A DNA stretch of 64,000 nt from Protonemura montana (GCA_947568835.1 OX387610.1:372001-436000); one strand, 5' to 3'; shown: positions 48,041 to 59,454, counted from the stretch's first letter. Numbers and translations are program-made. The notes: generated by a model from the sequence alone, not told the origin.

Positions 48041-49266
48041 TGGTGGCCTCTTCGCTGGGATCACCGAAGTTAAGCAACACTGCGTTGGGTCAGGTAATGG
48101 ATGGGTGACCATCAAAAACATGACCAGTTCTGTTTGGGAGAGCGGTTGGAGGGATGAAAGTTAAGCAACACTGCGCTGCGTCAGGTTTTGAATGGGTGAC
48201 CATCGAACAGTTTGGCGTGTTGGAAACACCGGTCCTCGTCAGATGATCGAAGTTAAGCAACACTGCGCTGGGTCAAGTAATGGCTCGGTGACCATCATAC
48301 ACATGACCAGTTCTGTTCGGGAGAGAGGTTGGAGGGATGAAAGTTAAGCAACACTGCGCTGGGTCAGGTATTGGATGGGTGACCATCATACACATGACCA
48401 GTTCTGTTCGGGAGAGAGGTTGGAGGGATGAAAGTTAAGCAACACTGCGTTGGGTCAGGTATTGGATGGGTGACCATCATACACAAGACCAGTTCTGTTC
48501 GGGAGAGAGGTTGGAGGGATGAAAGTTAAGCAACACTGCGCTGGGTCAGGTATTGGTTGGGTGACCATCATACACATGACCAGTTCTGTTCGGGAGAGAG
48601 GTTGGAGGGATGAAAGTTAAGCAACACTGCGCTGGGTCAGGTATTGGATGGGTGACCATCATACACATGACCAGTTCTGTTCGGGAGAGAGGTTGGAGGG
48701 ATGAAAGTTAAGCAACACTGCGCTGGGTCAGGTATTGGATGGGTGACCATTATACACATGACCAGTTCTGTTCGGGAGAGATGTTGGAGGGATGAAAGTT
48801 AAGCCACACTGCACTGGGTCAGGTATTGGATGGGTGACCATCATACACATGACCAGTTCTGTTCGGGAGAGAGGTTGGAGGGATGAAAGTTAAGCAACAC
48901 TGTGCTGAGTCAGGTATTGGATGGGTGACCATCATACACATGGCCAGTTCTGTTCGGGAGAGAGGTTGGAGGGATGAAAGTTAGTACAGCAACTTCACTC
49001 GCCTTGCTTGTCAACCTCTCGACAGCATGGATTTGCGGAGGAATCCTGTTGTTCGCGTTGTACCGTCCTTCGGAAGGGACGTCGAGCCCGTGGTCTAAGC
49101 TTTTCAACAGAAGTAGGGTACGTTCAGTCACCGGGTTTCCCTTGCTCCCTTCTAGGCTAGGTTAGATTCATCATCATCTTAATCATCATCCACTCATTCA
49201 CCGACGCCATAAGACCAGTGCTGCATGACCAGATGTCAAAACCCCAATAATCAATTATTCAATCAA
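48041..49266 (+). mobile_element. 5S-derived SINE, copy D, with a second internal head
   Basis: Starts in the 5S-like part (GATCACCGAAGTTAAGCAAC), runs two units, then a second SINE head (TTTGGCGTGTTGGAAACACC) appears at about 48207. About eight more units, the body and the tail follow. It looks like a dimer, or one copy inserted into or recombined with another. Confidence 0.85.
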
Positions 49267-49327
49267 TAGATTTTCGTTCGGTAGTTGAAGCCGGGTTTAG
49301 TTACTCAAGATAACAAGAAATCGTGTC

Positions 49328-49470
49328 GTGGATAATTTTAAACCCATTAAGAAAATACGGGCTCAAATTTTCTTCTACCTCAAGAAACCTCATTATGCTG
49401 TCATCATTTTACAAGATGTTTCAATTCGACAATCTGAATGGGCTGCTTGTTGGGGTCCGGCTCAACCAGC
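49328..49470 (+). pseudogene. L1-like LINE endonuclease fragment
   Basis: The frame contains RAQIFFYLKKPHYAVIILQD and, further on, SEWAACWG. The pattern R-IF-YL--YDII-LQE followed by W---WG is the N-terminal part of apurinic-type endonucleases in L1/Tx1 LINEs. Only this short piece remains, and the catalytic Glu is changed to Asp. Confidence 0.4.
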
Positions 49471-49773
49471 GGCACATCCTGATAAAACATGGCTGACATT
49501 TAAACACCCCTTAGGAGGCTACAACTATTCCCGCTAAGCCAATCAGGAACTCAGCAATGGACCATGGGAAAAAAGACCATACGCGCAAACTCGAACATAA
49601 AGAAATTAAAAATATTGCGAATAATTCAAAGATATACAAAAACAACTTCAATCTATGCACAAAATTAAATAAATCACATAAAATGACATAAAAATGACTT
49701 ATATACTGAGAATGCACTAAAAGGACACAATTACGACTAAAATAAGAAACTTACCAGACAAGCGTGAATGTCT

Positions 49774-50050
49774 AAACCTGCTGTAATTACCAGACGAAAA
49801 CCCAGTCCAACTACAAAATCTTGTACATTAATAAGAACATACAGACGTGCCTTAAGGCGGAAGGAAAATTTGGGTCGGATTTTCTGCAGGGGTTAAACGG
49901 CGTCCACATCCCAACACACATACGATTCCTTACTACCTTGAGTAACTAAACCGGCCGTTACTATCAAACGAAAACCCGGCTGAACTCAAAAATCTTGTAC
50001 AATAATAATATCATACTGAGGTACCTTAAGGCGGAAGGAAAATTTGGAAG
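49774..50050 (+). repeat. Two diverged direct copies of about 100 bp
   Basis: 49774-49872 and 49948-50050 share ACGAAAACCC, AAATCTTGTACA and CCTTAAGGCGGAAGGAAAAT. Roughly three quarters of positions agree by eye. The rest of 49540-50740 holds nothing that I recognise. Confidence 0.65.
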
Positions 50051-50740
50051 TGGAAGTTACAGGGATTCCAGTTTTACAAGCACCGCAAACTCGTGACATT
50101 CCTTTTCATCCAGGGATCCCAATCAAAAGGCTATAGGGTTGTAAATTTTTATATCACAACACAATATATATATAATGACAATAACATCGCCATCAAATAC
50201 AATTCAAATGTTTAACAATATCTGAATTACTATTCACGTGTTTGTGTTTACGTAAATCTTGCTAACTGTGAGAGTGATTCATTTGATATTTCCTAGCGTT
50301 TGTTCCGTGAGGTCAGTGGTCATGGCCGATTATAATCTGTGATTTGTGAAGATTATAATCAATCGCCCAACATTAGCTTAACTTAAGACGCGCGAAAACC
50401 ATGAAAAACGAACGTCCGAGGCGGGCCTCACGGGTGCAAACAGGAACATTATGCAGGCGAGCGATAAAGTCCTATGGCCTGTAAATTTGGTCACATGAAT
50501 CTCAAAGCATCTGAGGAAACTCTACTCTCCCTTATGACTCTATCTGCTATGATTTTACGTTAACTTAATTGATCACAATATTACATATTCTAGGCGTAAG
50601 GCAAACTAAGATAAAAAAACACAACATGAGAGAAGACAAAAAAAATTGGACATGAAAACTAGAAGATCAAATTAACCTAATTCCAGCGACCCTCAACGAT
50701 GGACAAAGTGACAAAGAAACGACCATTCTACACCAAAACC

Positions 50741-50806
50741 GAACAAATCTAACAAACCTAACAAACCTAACCAACCTAACAAACCTAACAAACCTAACAA
50801 ACCTAC
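50741..50806. repeat. Short CAAACCTAA repeat
   Basis: About seven units of CAAACCTAA with one CCAACCTAA. It resembles telomeric CCTAA only loosely, and no true telomere repeat is present. Confidence 0.85.
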
Positions 50807-51049
50807 TACGGTTCGGTACCGAACCAATCTAACTGTGAAAAACGAAACAGCCTCTAGCAAGAACCTACAACAATCCAAAACTTGGACAGGAAGTCTAACA
50901 ACAATGGCCTTGTCCCCAAATTTTTCTCGACTTCTCTCATGTCACACAAATGAATCAAGAATTATGAATATTTCCCGAACTCGAGACTTGAACAGCCTCT
51001 GAACTGACGTGACGTTAAGCCCCACAAAGCAAGCAATTAAATATGTTAT

Positions 51050-51197
51050 CTATCTAACAAAAGTTGCCCCATGTTTCCTCAGACGCCTGATAAAACTCTC
51101 ACAGAGCGTTCTTGCTACAATTTCCAGGGCTTGAAGCAAGGTCTCGTCGGAGGAAGCCAAGATGCATCGGCTTCCAGCAGCGACTAGTGGAGTCCAC
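51050..51197 (-). CDS. Candidate terminal exon
   Basis: Minus strand, acceptor TTCTGTTGTCTTCAG. Then a frame of about 48 codons containing AAGSRCILASSDETLLQALE and IRRLRKHGATFVR, followed by a stop. The splice signal is good and the frame looks coding, with a likely amphipathic helix. No family recognised. The donors nearby in the duplicated segment (GATAGAT|GTAAGT, about 51720 and 53706, minus) do not join to this frame without a stop. Confidence 0.35.
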
Positions 51198-51268
51198 CTG
51201 AAGACAACAGAATAAAGTGACATTAGATTCATTGCCAGGTACATGACGACTCTTGCACTCAGTAAAAC

Positions 51269-51942
51269 ATGCTCCGGACAGCTACGTTTACTCGGGGAAA
51301 AGTGCAAATCCAGCTTTTGAACGAAATGAAACATGGGCTTTATTTTACTTGTCATGAACCTTTGATTGGGTTTAGTTTTGTCAGCTGTTTTCTAGTGTTC
51401 ACGACGGGTCGAAAGTCAGTGCAAAATGCAAACAAACTGTTGTGGAGATCAAGAACTAGTTTTTGCTAACATTGCACTGCTTCATTGAATGTGGAAAATG
51501 TGTGGAAAAAGTGAAGAACTGGCAAACAAAGAACTATTTTCTTGTGGACTTGAGAACTTGGATAAAGCTTGCGCTGATATTTCATTGTTGGGGACGAAGG
51601 ATTAACATAATATATTTGTGCCAGCATTGTTGGGATCTGTCAATAGAGTGCGTTTACCATTGCGGTAAGTGTATCAGTCATATATTATCAGATGTATGTG
51701 AAGGCTCGTGCCAACTTACATCTATCGACGCTGCAGTAGCGACGTCTCGATGACGCAGGTAGGAGATCGGATTCTGTCGCACCGCGACCAGCAATCAGAT
51801 CGCGGACAACGTTCCATGTAAACCAAGGCTTGAGTGGAAACCTGCGTGAAAAGGAAGGCCGCGGATTAGTCGACACATTCAATTAGTTTCCGCTAGACGG
51901 TCGCTAACAACAACTTTTCGAGGTCAATTCCAAGTATGTGCC
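51269..51942. repeat. Segmental duplication, copy 1
   Basis: Shares several long blocks in the same order with 53337-53940: CAGCTACGTTTACTCGGG, GCAAATCCAGCTTTTGAACG, TTGCACTGCTTCATTGA, and the nearly identical last 250 bp from TGTGAAGGCTCGTGCC. SINE copy E lies between the two copies. Confidence 0.85.
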
Positions 51943-53335
51943 ACTTATTATTATTTGTGGTGTTTAACTTAGCACTGTTATACAACTGGCCATGCGGTAC
52001 TGGTCTAATGGCGTCGGTGAATGAGTGGATGATGATGAGGATGATGATGAACCTAACCTAGTCTAGAAGGGAGGAGGGGAAACCCGGTGCCGGCATGTAG
52101 CCTACTTCTGTCGAAGACCAAGGGGACCACCGGCATCACGTCCCTTCCAAAGGACGGTACAACGCGAACAACAGGATTCCTCCACAAATCCATGCTGTCG
52201 AGAGGCTGATAAGCAAGGCGAGTGAAGTTGCTGTACTGACTTTTATCCCTCCAACCTCTCTCCCGAACAGAACTGGTCATGTGTATGATGGTCACCCATT
52301 CAATACCTGACTCAGCACAGTGTTGCTTAACTTTCATCCCTCCAACCTCTCACCCGAACAGAACTGGTCATGTGTATGATGGTCACCCATTCAATACCTG
52401 ACTCAGCACAGTGTTGCTTAACTTTCATCCCTCCAACCTCTCACCCGAACAGAACTGGTCATGTGTATGATGGGCAACCATCAAATACCTGACCCAGCGC
52501 AGTGTTGCTTAACTTTCATCCCTCCAACCTCTCTCCCGAACAGAACTGGTCATGTGTATGATGGTCACCCATCCAATACCTGACCCAGCGCAGTGTTGCT
52601 TAACTTTCATCCCTCCAACCTCTCTCCAGAACAGAACTGGTCATGTGTATGATGGTCACCCATCCAATACCTGACCCAGCGCAGTGTTGCTTAACTTTCA
52701 TCCCTCCAACCTCTCTCCCGAACAGAACTGGTCACGTGTATGATGGTCACCCATCCAATACCTGACCCAGCGCAGTGTTGCTTAACTTTCATCCCTCCAA
52801 CCTCTATCCCGAACAGAACTGGTCATGTGTATGATGGTCACCCATCCAATACCTGACCCAGCGCAGTGTTGCTTAACTTTCATCCCTCCCACCTTTCTCC
52901 CGAACAGAACTGGTCATGTGTATGATGGTCACCCATCCAATACCTGACCCAGCGCAGTGTTGCTTAACTTTCATCACTCCAACCTCTCTCCCGAACAGAA
53001 CTGGTCATGTGTATGATGGTCACCCATCCAATACCTGACCCAGCGCAGTGTTGCTTAACTTTCATCCCTCCAACCTCTCTCCCGAACAGAACTGGTCATG
53101 TGTATGATGGTCACCCATCCCATACCTGACCCAGCGCAGTGTTGCTTAACTTCCATCCCTCCAACCTCTCTCCTGAACAGAACTGGTCATGTGTATGATG
53201 GTCACCCATCCAATACCTGACTCAGCGCAGTGTTGCTTAACTTCCATCCCTCCAACCTCTCTCCCGAACAGAACTGGTCATGTGTATTATGGTCACCCAT
53301 CCAATACCTGACTCAGCGCAGTGTTGCTTAACTCT
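51943..53335 (-). mobile_element. 5S-derived SINE, copy E
   Basis: Read on minus: starts in the 5S-like part near 53335 (head missing), about 12 units of 91 bp, unique body, CATCATCATC stretch and a GTTAAACACCACAAATAATAA tail at 51943. It is set exactly between two copies of a duplicated segment. Confidence 0.87.
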
Positions 53336-53336
53336 G

Positions 53337-53940
53337 GGGACGTGCTTCGGCCAACTACGTTTACTTGGGACAAAGTGCAAATCCAATTTTTGAACGAAAC
53401 GCAACATTAGCTTTTTTTTAACAAAAACTATTTGAAATGGGTTTTGAATGCTAAGTAAAGGACAATTAAATTTCCCGACTTTTCGTAACTTGTACTAGTT
53501 ACTTCTTCAATGGTTAGGGGATCATGAAGTAGTTATTGCTAGCATTGCACTGCTTCATTGACATTGTAAAATGCGGTGATAAAGTGCAGAGCTGGCAAAC
53601 AGAACTATTTTCTCTTGGACTCGAGAACTTGGATAAATAACTTGGATAAAGCTTGCGCATATGCTCCATTCTTGGTACATTCTTGTATGTGAAGGCTCGT
53701 GCCAACTTACATCTATCGACGCTGCAGTAGCGACGTCTCGATGACGCAGGTAGGAGATCGGATTCAGTCCCACCGCGACCAGCAATCAGATCGCGGACAA
53801 CGTTCCATGTAAACCAAGGCTTGAGTGGAAACCTGCGTGAAAAGGAAGGCCGCGGATTAGTCGACACATTCAATTAGTTTCCGCTAGACGGTCGCTAGCA
53901 ACAACTTTTTCAGGTGAAGTTCAAGTATGTACCACGTGAG
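53337..53940. repeat. Segmental duplication, copy 2
   Basis: Second copy of 51269-51942. It carries an extra insert of about 100 bp (53430-53518) that holds the hammerhead-like motif. The last 250 bp are nearly identical to copy 1 and keep the same donor-like GTAAGT on minus and a similar open minus-strand frame (NPRPSFSRRFPLKPW). Confidence 0.85.
53476..53508 (-). other. Hammerhead-like motif (Penelope-type), copy 2
   Basis: On minus: TGAAGAA, a GTAAC/GTTAC stem, then GAAAAGTCGGG. It is embedded in about 90 bp shared with 38895-38990. It lacks the leading C and one core base differs, so it is a decayed copy. Confidence 0.4.
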
Positions 53941-54130
53941 TTAAAGAGGCTGGGGGTCGATTTCACGAATTGGAACAGATTCTTTGAGAGGGTAGTTGTG
54001 CACGCTATCAGTTTATTTCTAATTGTTAGCATTTTGAAATGAAATGTCATCTTGCAATGAAAGCTTTAGTTTGGAGCAGGGAGCTTGACATCCATGCAGT
54101 ACTACTGAAGTAAGATGGTTCAAAGCATAC

Positions 54131-54242
54131 CTCTAGTTTTGTGGTCCGGCACATTCCATCGTAAGTCTCTTGTCTGAGGGAAGTCGTATCGCTCTGGTTC
54201 CTCGATGTCTTCACGATCACTTTCCTTGATCGTGACCAAAAA
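54131..54242 (-). CDS. Candidate internal exon
   Basis: Minus strand, 112 nt, with an excellent acceptor (long T-run, then TTTTGTCTGCAG) and donor GTATGC. Frame 1 reads FLVTIKESDREDIEEPERY and then FPQTRDLRWNVPDHKTR, a charged, coding-like sequence. A second frame is also open, so the choice is not certain. No family recognised. Its phase does not fit directly with the neighbouring candidate at 54427. Confidence 0.4.
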
Positions 54243-54426
54243 CTGCAGACAAAACAAAAAATACGTTAGTCACGAGTACCAGCAGTTGGCAACGCCACTG
54301 GGACGGGGAGATGCGACATTTAAACAAGCAAACGATGGACGGACTCGTTTAGTGCAAGGAAAGTTGGAAGAAACGATTCTTTGCAGGGGATTTATTGTGG
54401 AAAATGCTGATCGAATCCTGGCTTAC

Positions 54427-54503
54427 CATTGGTCAGTCGAGCAGCGTATCCATCTTCATTCTTAACCAGGGTCTCGGGAGACGAAGAGTTACGGGCGCCG
54501 ATT
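54427..54503 (-). CDS. Candidate small exon
   Basis: Minus strand, donor GTAAGC, acceptor GGCTACAG. The open frame contains IGARNSSSPETLVKNEDGYA. An alternative acceptor lies about 17 bp further upstream. Joined directly to the exon at 54131 it meets a stop, so either an exon is missing or one of the two is wrong. Confidence 0.28.
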
Positions 54504-54799
54504 CTGTAGCCTCGCGGTCAGCTGGGAATCAAAGGACTTAAGACATTAAATAGGGTTTTTAAACAAACAAAACACACTTGATTAGTTTTTTATTGATGAT
54601 TTTGCCAAAACTAGATTTAGAGTGACATTGACAGATCAAAGATAAACATTTGACAGATATCTTTCATCGAATCAGGACGCCGTGGATATTTATTTTATTT
54701 TCGAGGATGTCGTGATCATTCAACAGGTATTTAAATTCAAAACGTCATTAATGACAGAGTGCAGTTTGATCAAATCTAATCCAAATACGCAATCTAAGT

Positions 54800-56150
54800 T
54801 TAATATGGTTTTCTATGGAATTGTATAATATTGTATAGTACTTTATGGTGTTATCTGGTAGTCTATGTTATCCTATGGTATTCTATGGTATTCTATGGAG
54901 TTCTATGGTATTTTATGATATTCTATGGTGTTCTATGGTATTCTATGAAGTTTTATAATATTCTATGGTATTCTATGTAGATCTATGGTATTCTATGATA
55001 TTGTATGGTATAATATGGTATACTATGGTATTCTATGGTATTCTATTGAGTTATATGGTATTCTGTGGTATTCCAAGGTATTCTATGATATTCTATGGTA
55101 TTCTATGGTATGCTATGGTATTATATGGAGTGCTATGGTATTCTATGATATTCTATGGTATTGTATGGTATTCTATGGTATGCTATGGTATTATATGGAG
55201 TGCTATGGTATTCTATGATATTCTATGGTATTGTATGGTATTCTATGGAGTGGTATGTTATTCTATGGTATTCTATGGAGTTATATGGTATTCTATGGTA
55301 TTGTTTGGTATTCTATGGTGTTCTATGGTGTTCTATGGTATTGTATGATATTATATGGTATTGTATGGTATTCTATGGTATGCTATGGTATTATATGGAG
55401 TGCTATGGTATTCTATGATATTCTATGGTATTGTATGGTATTCTATGGAGTGGTATGTTATTCTATGGTATTCTATGGAGTTATATGGTATTCTATGGTA
55501 TTGTTTGGTATTCTATGGTGTTCTATGGTGTTCTATGGTATTGTATGATATTATATGGTATTCTATGGTATTCTTTTGATTCCTATGGTATTCTATGATA
55601 TTGTATGGTATTGTATGGTATTGTTTGGTATTAAATGTTTTTGGATGGTATTCTATAAAATTGTATGGATTTCTTTGATATAAGATGGTTCTCTATGGTA
55701 TTTGGAGGTATTCGATAGTATTATTTGATATTCTATGATGTTCCTATGGGTTTCTTTATTATTTTATGGTATTGTTTGGTATCCTCTGGTATATTTATGA
55801 GTTTCAATGGATTTCTATGGTATTATAAGGTACTTTATGGTGTTGTTAGGAATTGAATGGTATTCGATGATATAGTTTGGCATTTTTAGGTATTCTATGG
55901 TATTGTATGGTATTGTATGGTATTGTATATTATTGTATGGTATTCTAGATACTCTTTGGTATTGTATGATATTGTTTGGTATTTTATGGGTTTGTTTGGT
56001 ATTATATGGGTTCGTTTGGTTTTCTATGGCATTTTATGGTATTGTATTGTATTATATGGAATTTTATAGTTTTCTTAGGGTTTCTTTGGTATTGAATGGT
56101 TTTCTATGGTATTTTATGATATTCTATGGTATTGTATGGTATTGCATGGC
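54800..56150. repeat. Decamer array TTCTATGGTA
   Basis: Repeats of TTCTATGGTA, fairly regular at first and degenerate after about 55580. A 200-bp block recurs (frames at 55155/55355 and ends at 55348/55548). The overlapping plus-strand frames rich in Met, Tyr and Trp are repeat artefacts. The flanking 54510-54800 is AT-rich and has no feature. Confidence 0.94.
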
Positions 56151-56632
56151 TGTGGTCCTTTTAAGAGGCTTTGGATAGGGCATCAAAGAAAACTCGAGAC
56201 ACGTTTAAACCAAAATGCCCACTCCCTCAAAATCGTAAGGTGCCGTTAGGCATCGGGTACTGCTAGTTATCATTATATTTCGAAATTTACCGCAAATTTA
56301 CGGCGTGAATTGAATTCGAAATTTATTTTTTATCAGTTGGAAGCCCTGCAGAATAGCAGGAAAGAGCCACCTAGCCGGCATTGCGAGCATGCTGGCTAGT
56401 TTTATTTAACTCCAATATTCTTCTAAATTACGGAACTTTGTCATTGAGAGTATTCCCGTACTGATTCTGCAAGGTTTCTCAGCCTATGAGATTGACTATT
56501 TTAAACTTGTTTGGGTAAGTCTCCTGACATTGTTGTTATTCAATCTAGTAAGGTTACGCCTAGGTTATGTCAGAGATAAAGGATAGCTTATGGCTTACAT
56601 CACCTTTTTACGTGTAGAAATAAATTCCTTAC

Positions 56633-56954
56633 CAGGCGATGGTGTCCTATAGCTTTCTGTAAGAATCGGGACCTTTGCTGCGATGCCGTTGAACAATCTG
56701 AGCATGGGTACCGGATCATCTAATTTAACGCTTAATTTCTCTTCACCAACCGTTGCGATGCTTTCCAGTTTTTAAGGGTGGGTTTGTTTTGCTTCTAGGA
56801 TACCGCTGATGTCGATTGAAGTGCGAGCTAACGAGATCACAAGGTTGTTCACAATATTGCTGCCAAGAGACCTGAACTCCGTAATGGAGCAAGTCATCGT
56901 TATGACTGGCAATACTTGCGATTGCAATTCAGGCAATAGACTATGGAACTGCAA
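56633..56954 (-). pseudogene. Exon-like minus-strand frame with one stop
   Basis: One frame reads through from 56954 (TMTCSITEFRSLGSNIV, then SLARTSIDISGI) to a donor CCTG|GTAAGG at 56632. It is broken by a single TAA at 56772-56774. The part after the stop (LESIATVGEEKLSVKLDD, PVPMLRLFNGIAAKVPIL) looks strongly coding. Either it is a recent pseudogene, or only the left part is an exon with an acceptor that I cannot place. The plus strand of the right part is also open behind a good acceptor at 56796, so the strand is not settled. Confidence 0.35.
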
Positions 56955-57265
56955 CCCTCTATAGGTGACTCTTTATGCTATTCCTGACTATTCTGTCTGT
57001 AATTTCTGTCTGTTGAAGTTTTCAACTGCCTTCCTATAAGACTTAATGTTGAATTGTGTTGCTGACATAGTTGCTGGCTGACAAGCTTCAGATTGCAGCT
57101 TCATCTGGGTGAACTGTTCATATTTTGCCCAATTGAAGCAATATTGATATATATTGTATACAATATTTTTTTTTCCAGCTTTGTTTCCCTACTGTGGTTG
57201 GTGGTTATCCTATTGTTTTATGGGCACTGAGCCCAATACTAATATTGTTTCAATCATTTTTGCAG

Positions 57266-57360
57266 CACCAGAACCCAGTCAAACAGCTGGCATGAAACCT
57301 GGCTTGGAAAACCTACTCCAGACTGAGAATGAGTTCATAAAAAAACTCAAAAATGTTTAA
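57266..57360 (+). CDS. Candidate terminal exon
   Basis: Acceptor TCATTTTTGCAG. The frame then reads PEPSQTAGMKPGLENLLQT and NEFIKKLKNV, followed by TAA. It looks like a hydrophilic C-terminal tail. No family recognised. Confidence 0.3.
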
Positions 57361-57569
57361 AATAAGCAAACATCCACGCAAACATCACCTCGAGAAGACT
57401 TCATCTAGTAGTCACTGTCTATATACTCAGACCCAATTTCTCTCTAAACATCTGTGGTGAGTCCTCTATAATTAACTCTATTTCAACTCTGTATTTATAT
57501 TCAATTTAAATAACTCTGAACTATTTTCAATCTCTGTATTATCTCGGCAACGCTGATGGAACCTAAAAA

Positions 57570-57607
57570 GAACCTAAAAAGTAGATGTTTGTCTACATTT
57601 TAGGTTC
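57570..57607. other. Hairpin with 16-bp arms
   Basis: GAACCTAAAAAGTAGA and its reverse complement, with one mismatch and a 6-nt loop. The left arm is preceded by a direct copy of AACCTAAAAAG. No poly-T tail, so it is not a clear terminator. Confidence 0.6.
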
Positions 57608-58019
57608 CTTTTCAAGACTGCAAGTCAATTAAAATACCTTTTCACACAACCCCATCTACCCACGACTGTGAACCACTTCACCAATCCATATATTTGTTTA
57701 TTTTTAACTGTTTTTGTAATAGTTTCTTAACATGGTAGCATTTTAGATCTTAGAATATATCTTTTAACTTCCTAAACTATAAACATTCTTTATCACCTGT
57801 TTCCAATCACTTAAACCCATTCCACTCATAACTTCTATCTAAAATTCCAATCACTTTCCCAATTAGTCTTACCATTAGTCTCCCCATTAGCTTTTATTCA
57901 TGTCCATTTTACTATATGTCTGCCAAATAAACAATTTTTTTATGTTTGATTGTTAGGCCTGGAATTTACTCGATGCAGTTTATGTTTAGGTATTAATTGG
58001 TTCTTTGTTTCTGTTCCAG

Positions 58020-58244
58020 CAAGCCCAGCTCAAGGATGGCTACTAGCACCAGCAACACTGCATGAATTAGAGATTCAAGAACCACCAACTCACTTGCTAC
58101 TGCTATCAATACAACTTAACACAAGGTTAGTTCAAGTTCATACAATTGCTCTGATGAGAAACCAATGAGAAGCTGTCGATGTCTGAGTCATGAATTCTTT
58201 CTTCTAGATTGCTGTCAACGGCTGCTGGAGACCTGCTCTTGTGA
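58020..58244 (+). CDS. Two candidate exons with compatible phase
   Basis: First exon 58020-58135: acceptor TTTCTGTTCCAG, donor GTTAGT, reading SPAQGWLLAPATLHELEI and LLLLSIQLNT. Second, 58208-58244: acceptor TTTCTTCTAG. It joins in phase to give an Arg and LLSTAAGDLLL, then TGA. No family recognised. The remaining parts of 57361-58640 are AT-rich without a visible feature. Confidence 0.27.
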
Positions 58245-58645
58245 AAGACCAACAACAGCGACTGTCCCCAAGGTTCCTTTAAAAAAGCATGTCATGTCTA
58301 CTGAAGGGGAGAAATTCAGAGCAATGCTAGATATCAATATTTTAACAATTGTCCTATTGTTTACCTCAATTGAATAAGAATTTCAAGAGCACTCATTTTA
58401 CAACTAATTCTAGACAAAGACAGTTGGACCTTAATTTAGTAAACAAATCTTTCTGTATTTACCTATAAGAGTGCCTTTTCTAGATACTGCCTAAGAGAGT
58501 GCATGCCAGGCATGTTTGAACCAGCCTTTAGCCAGTTTTAACCAGACGATGAGCATGTCATGACATTTGCAAAGGGATTTATGAAAAATGAACCAGATAT
58601 AAGCCCAGCGACACATTTTTTTATCGCTAATTTTGTTAAATTTTC

Positions 58646-58692
58646 TCTTCTAGGCTAGGTTAGATTCATCATCATCCACTCATTCACCGACG
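58646..58692 (+). repeat. Tail fragment of the 5S-derived SINE
   Basis: CTAGGCTAGGTTAGATTC, then ATCATCATCCACTCATTCACC. Only the tail is present, without units or head. Confidence 0.75.
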
Positions 58693-58774
58693 CATTCACT
58701 CATTCTCCTTCAGAGTTGCCAGTCTGGCACAGTTGGCTATCCTGACTTGTCTTAATGTTTCCCTTATTTTGCAG

Positions 58775-58864
58775 GTTGGCGTTCCCTCCCCTCTTGGTCG
58801 TGAAAGTCGACCCGCTGCCCCAGCGGAAGGAGAACTTGACTGGGGAAACATGGATCTACGTTGA
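58775..58864 (+). CDS. Candidate terminal exon, frame uncertain
   Basis: Strong acceptor TTTCCCTTATTTTGCAG. Phase 0 gives VGVPSPLGRESRPAAPAEGE and DWGNMDLR, then TGA. The next frame is open much longer (to 59003), with VVKVDPLPQRKENLTGE and FLFDNHVRFSAWEEKG. The GC-rich composition differs from its surroundings. No family recognised. Confidence 0.3.
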   Translation, partial: VGVPSPLGRESRPAAPAEGELDWGNMDLR

Positions 58865-59091
58865 CTCAAGACCAGCAGCTTTGTCCACTTTCCGTCCCTC
58901 GGGGAGAAAAGCAAGGTTTTTATTTGACAACCATGTCCGATTCTCGGCATGGGAAGAAAAAGGCGTAGTTATATACGACATTATAAGCGTTGTTAGGAAT
59001 TAAACAATCGCAGGATAAGAAGCAAAAGGTCACTGGGATAGAGATCTCTGGAAACTGTCAGCTGACAACTTTCATTGAATTTTTGGTCAAC

Positions 59092-59196
59092 CGCGAACTC
59101 CCTGCGTCAATGGCGTGACATCTGCATGGCCTTCCAGACCTAAAGTCTAGACAGTCTTTAGTTAAGACAGACGATAATTCTGCTGTTTTTTAGCTC
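59092..59196 (-). repeat. Dispersed repeat, copy 2
   Basis: Reverse-complement match of 27858-27963 over about 105 bp, extending loosely to a shared AATTCAATGAAAG at its left. Confidence 0.8.
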
Positions 59197-59454
59197 CTTG
59201 CGTCATCAGACTCTTGATAACCCAGAGTGACCCTAGAGCAACGGCAATAATGAAGCCAAGCGAAAACACCACTGAATTTTACTGCACAAAAATTTCGGCA
59301 GCGATTGTTGTTCTTGCATGATCTAGGTAATGGCTTACGTTTAATTAGTTCTGGCTTTGCATCCATTACAGGCAGTTACCTGATTGCTACTTTGCAATCA
59401 CTATAAAAATATAAGTATATATGGTATGGTGAAGGTTTCCAGAGCCGTTGGTGG

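Noticed and set aside
50741..50806. Interstitial telomere repeat
   Set aside because: The unit is 9 bp (CAAACCTAA), not a known telomere unit, and only about seven copies are present.
54965..56178. Met/Tyr/Trp-rich plus-strand frames
   Set aside because: Direct translation of the decamer repeat.
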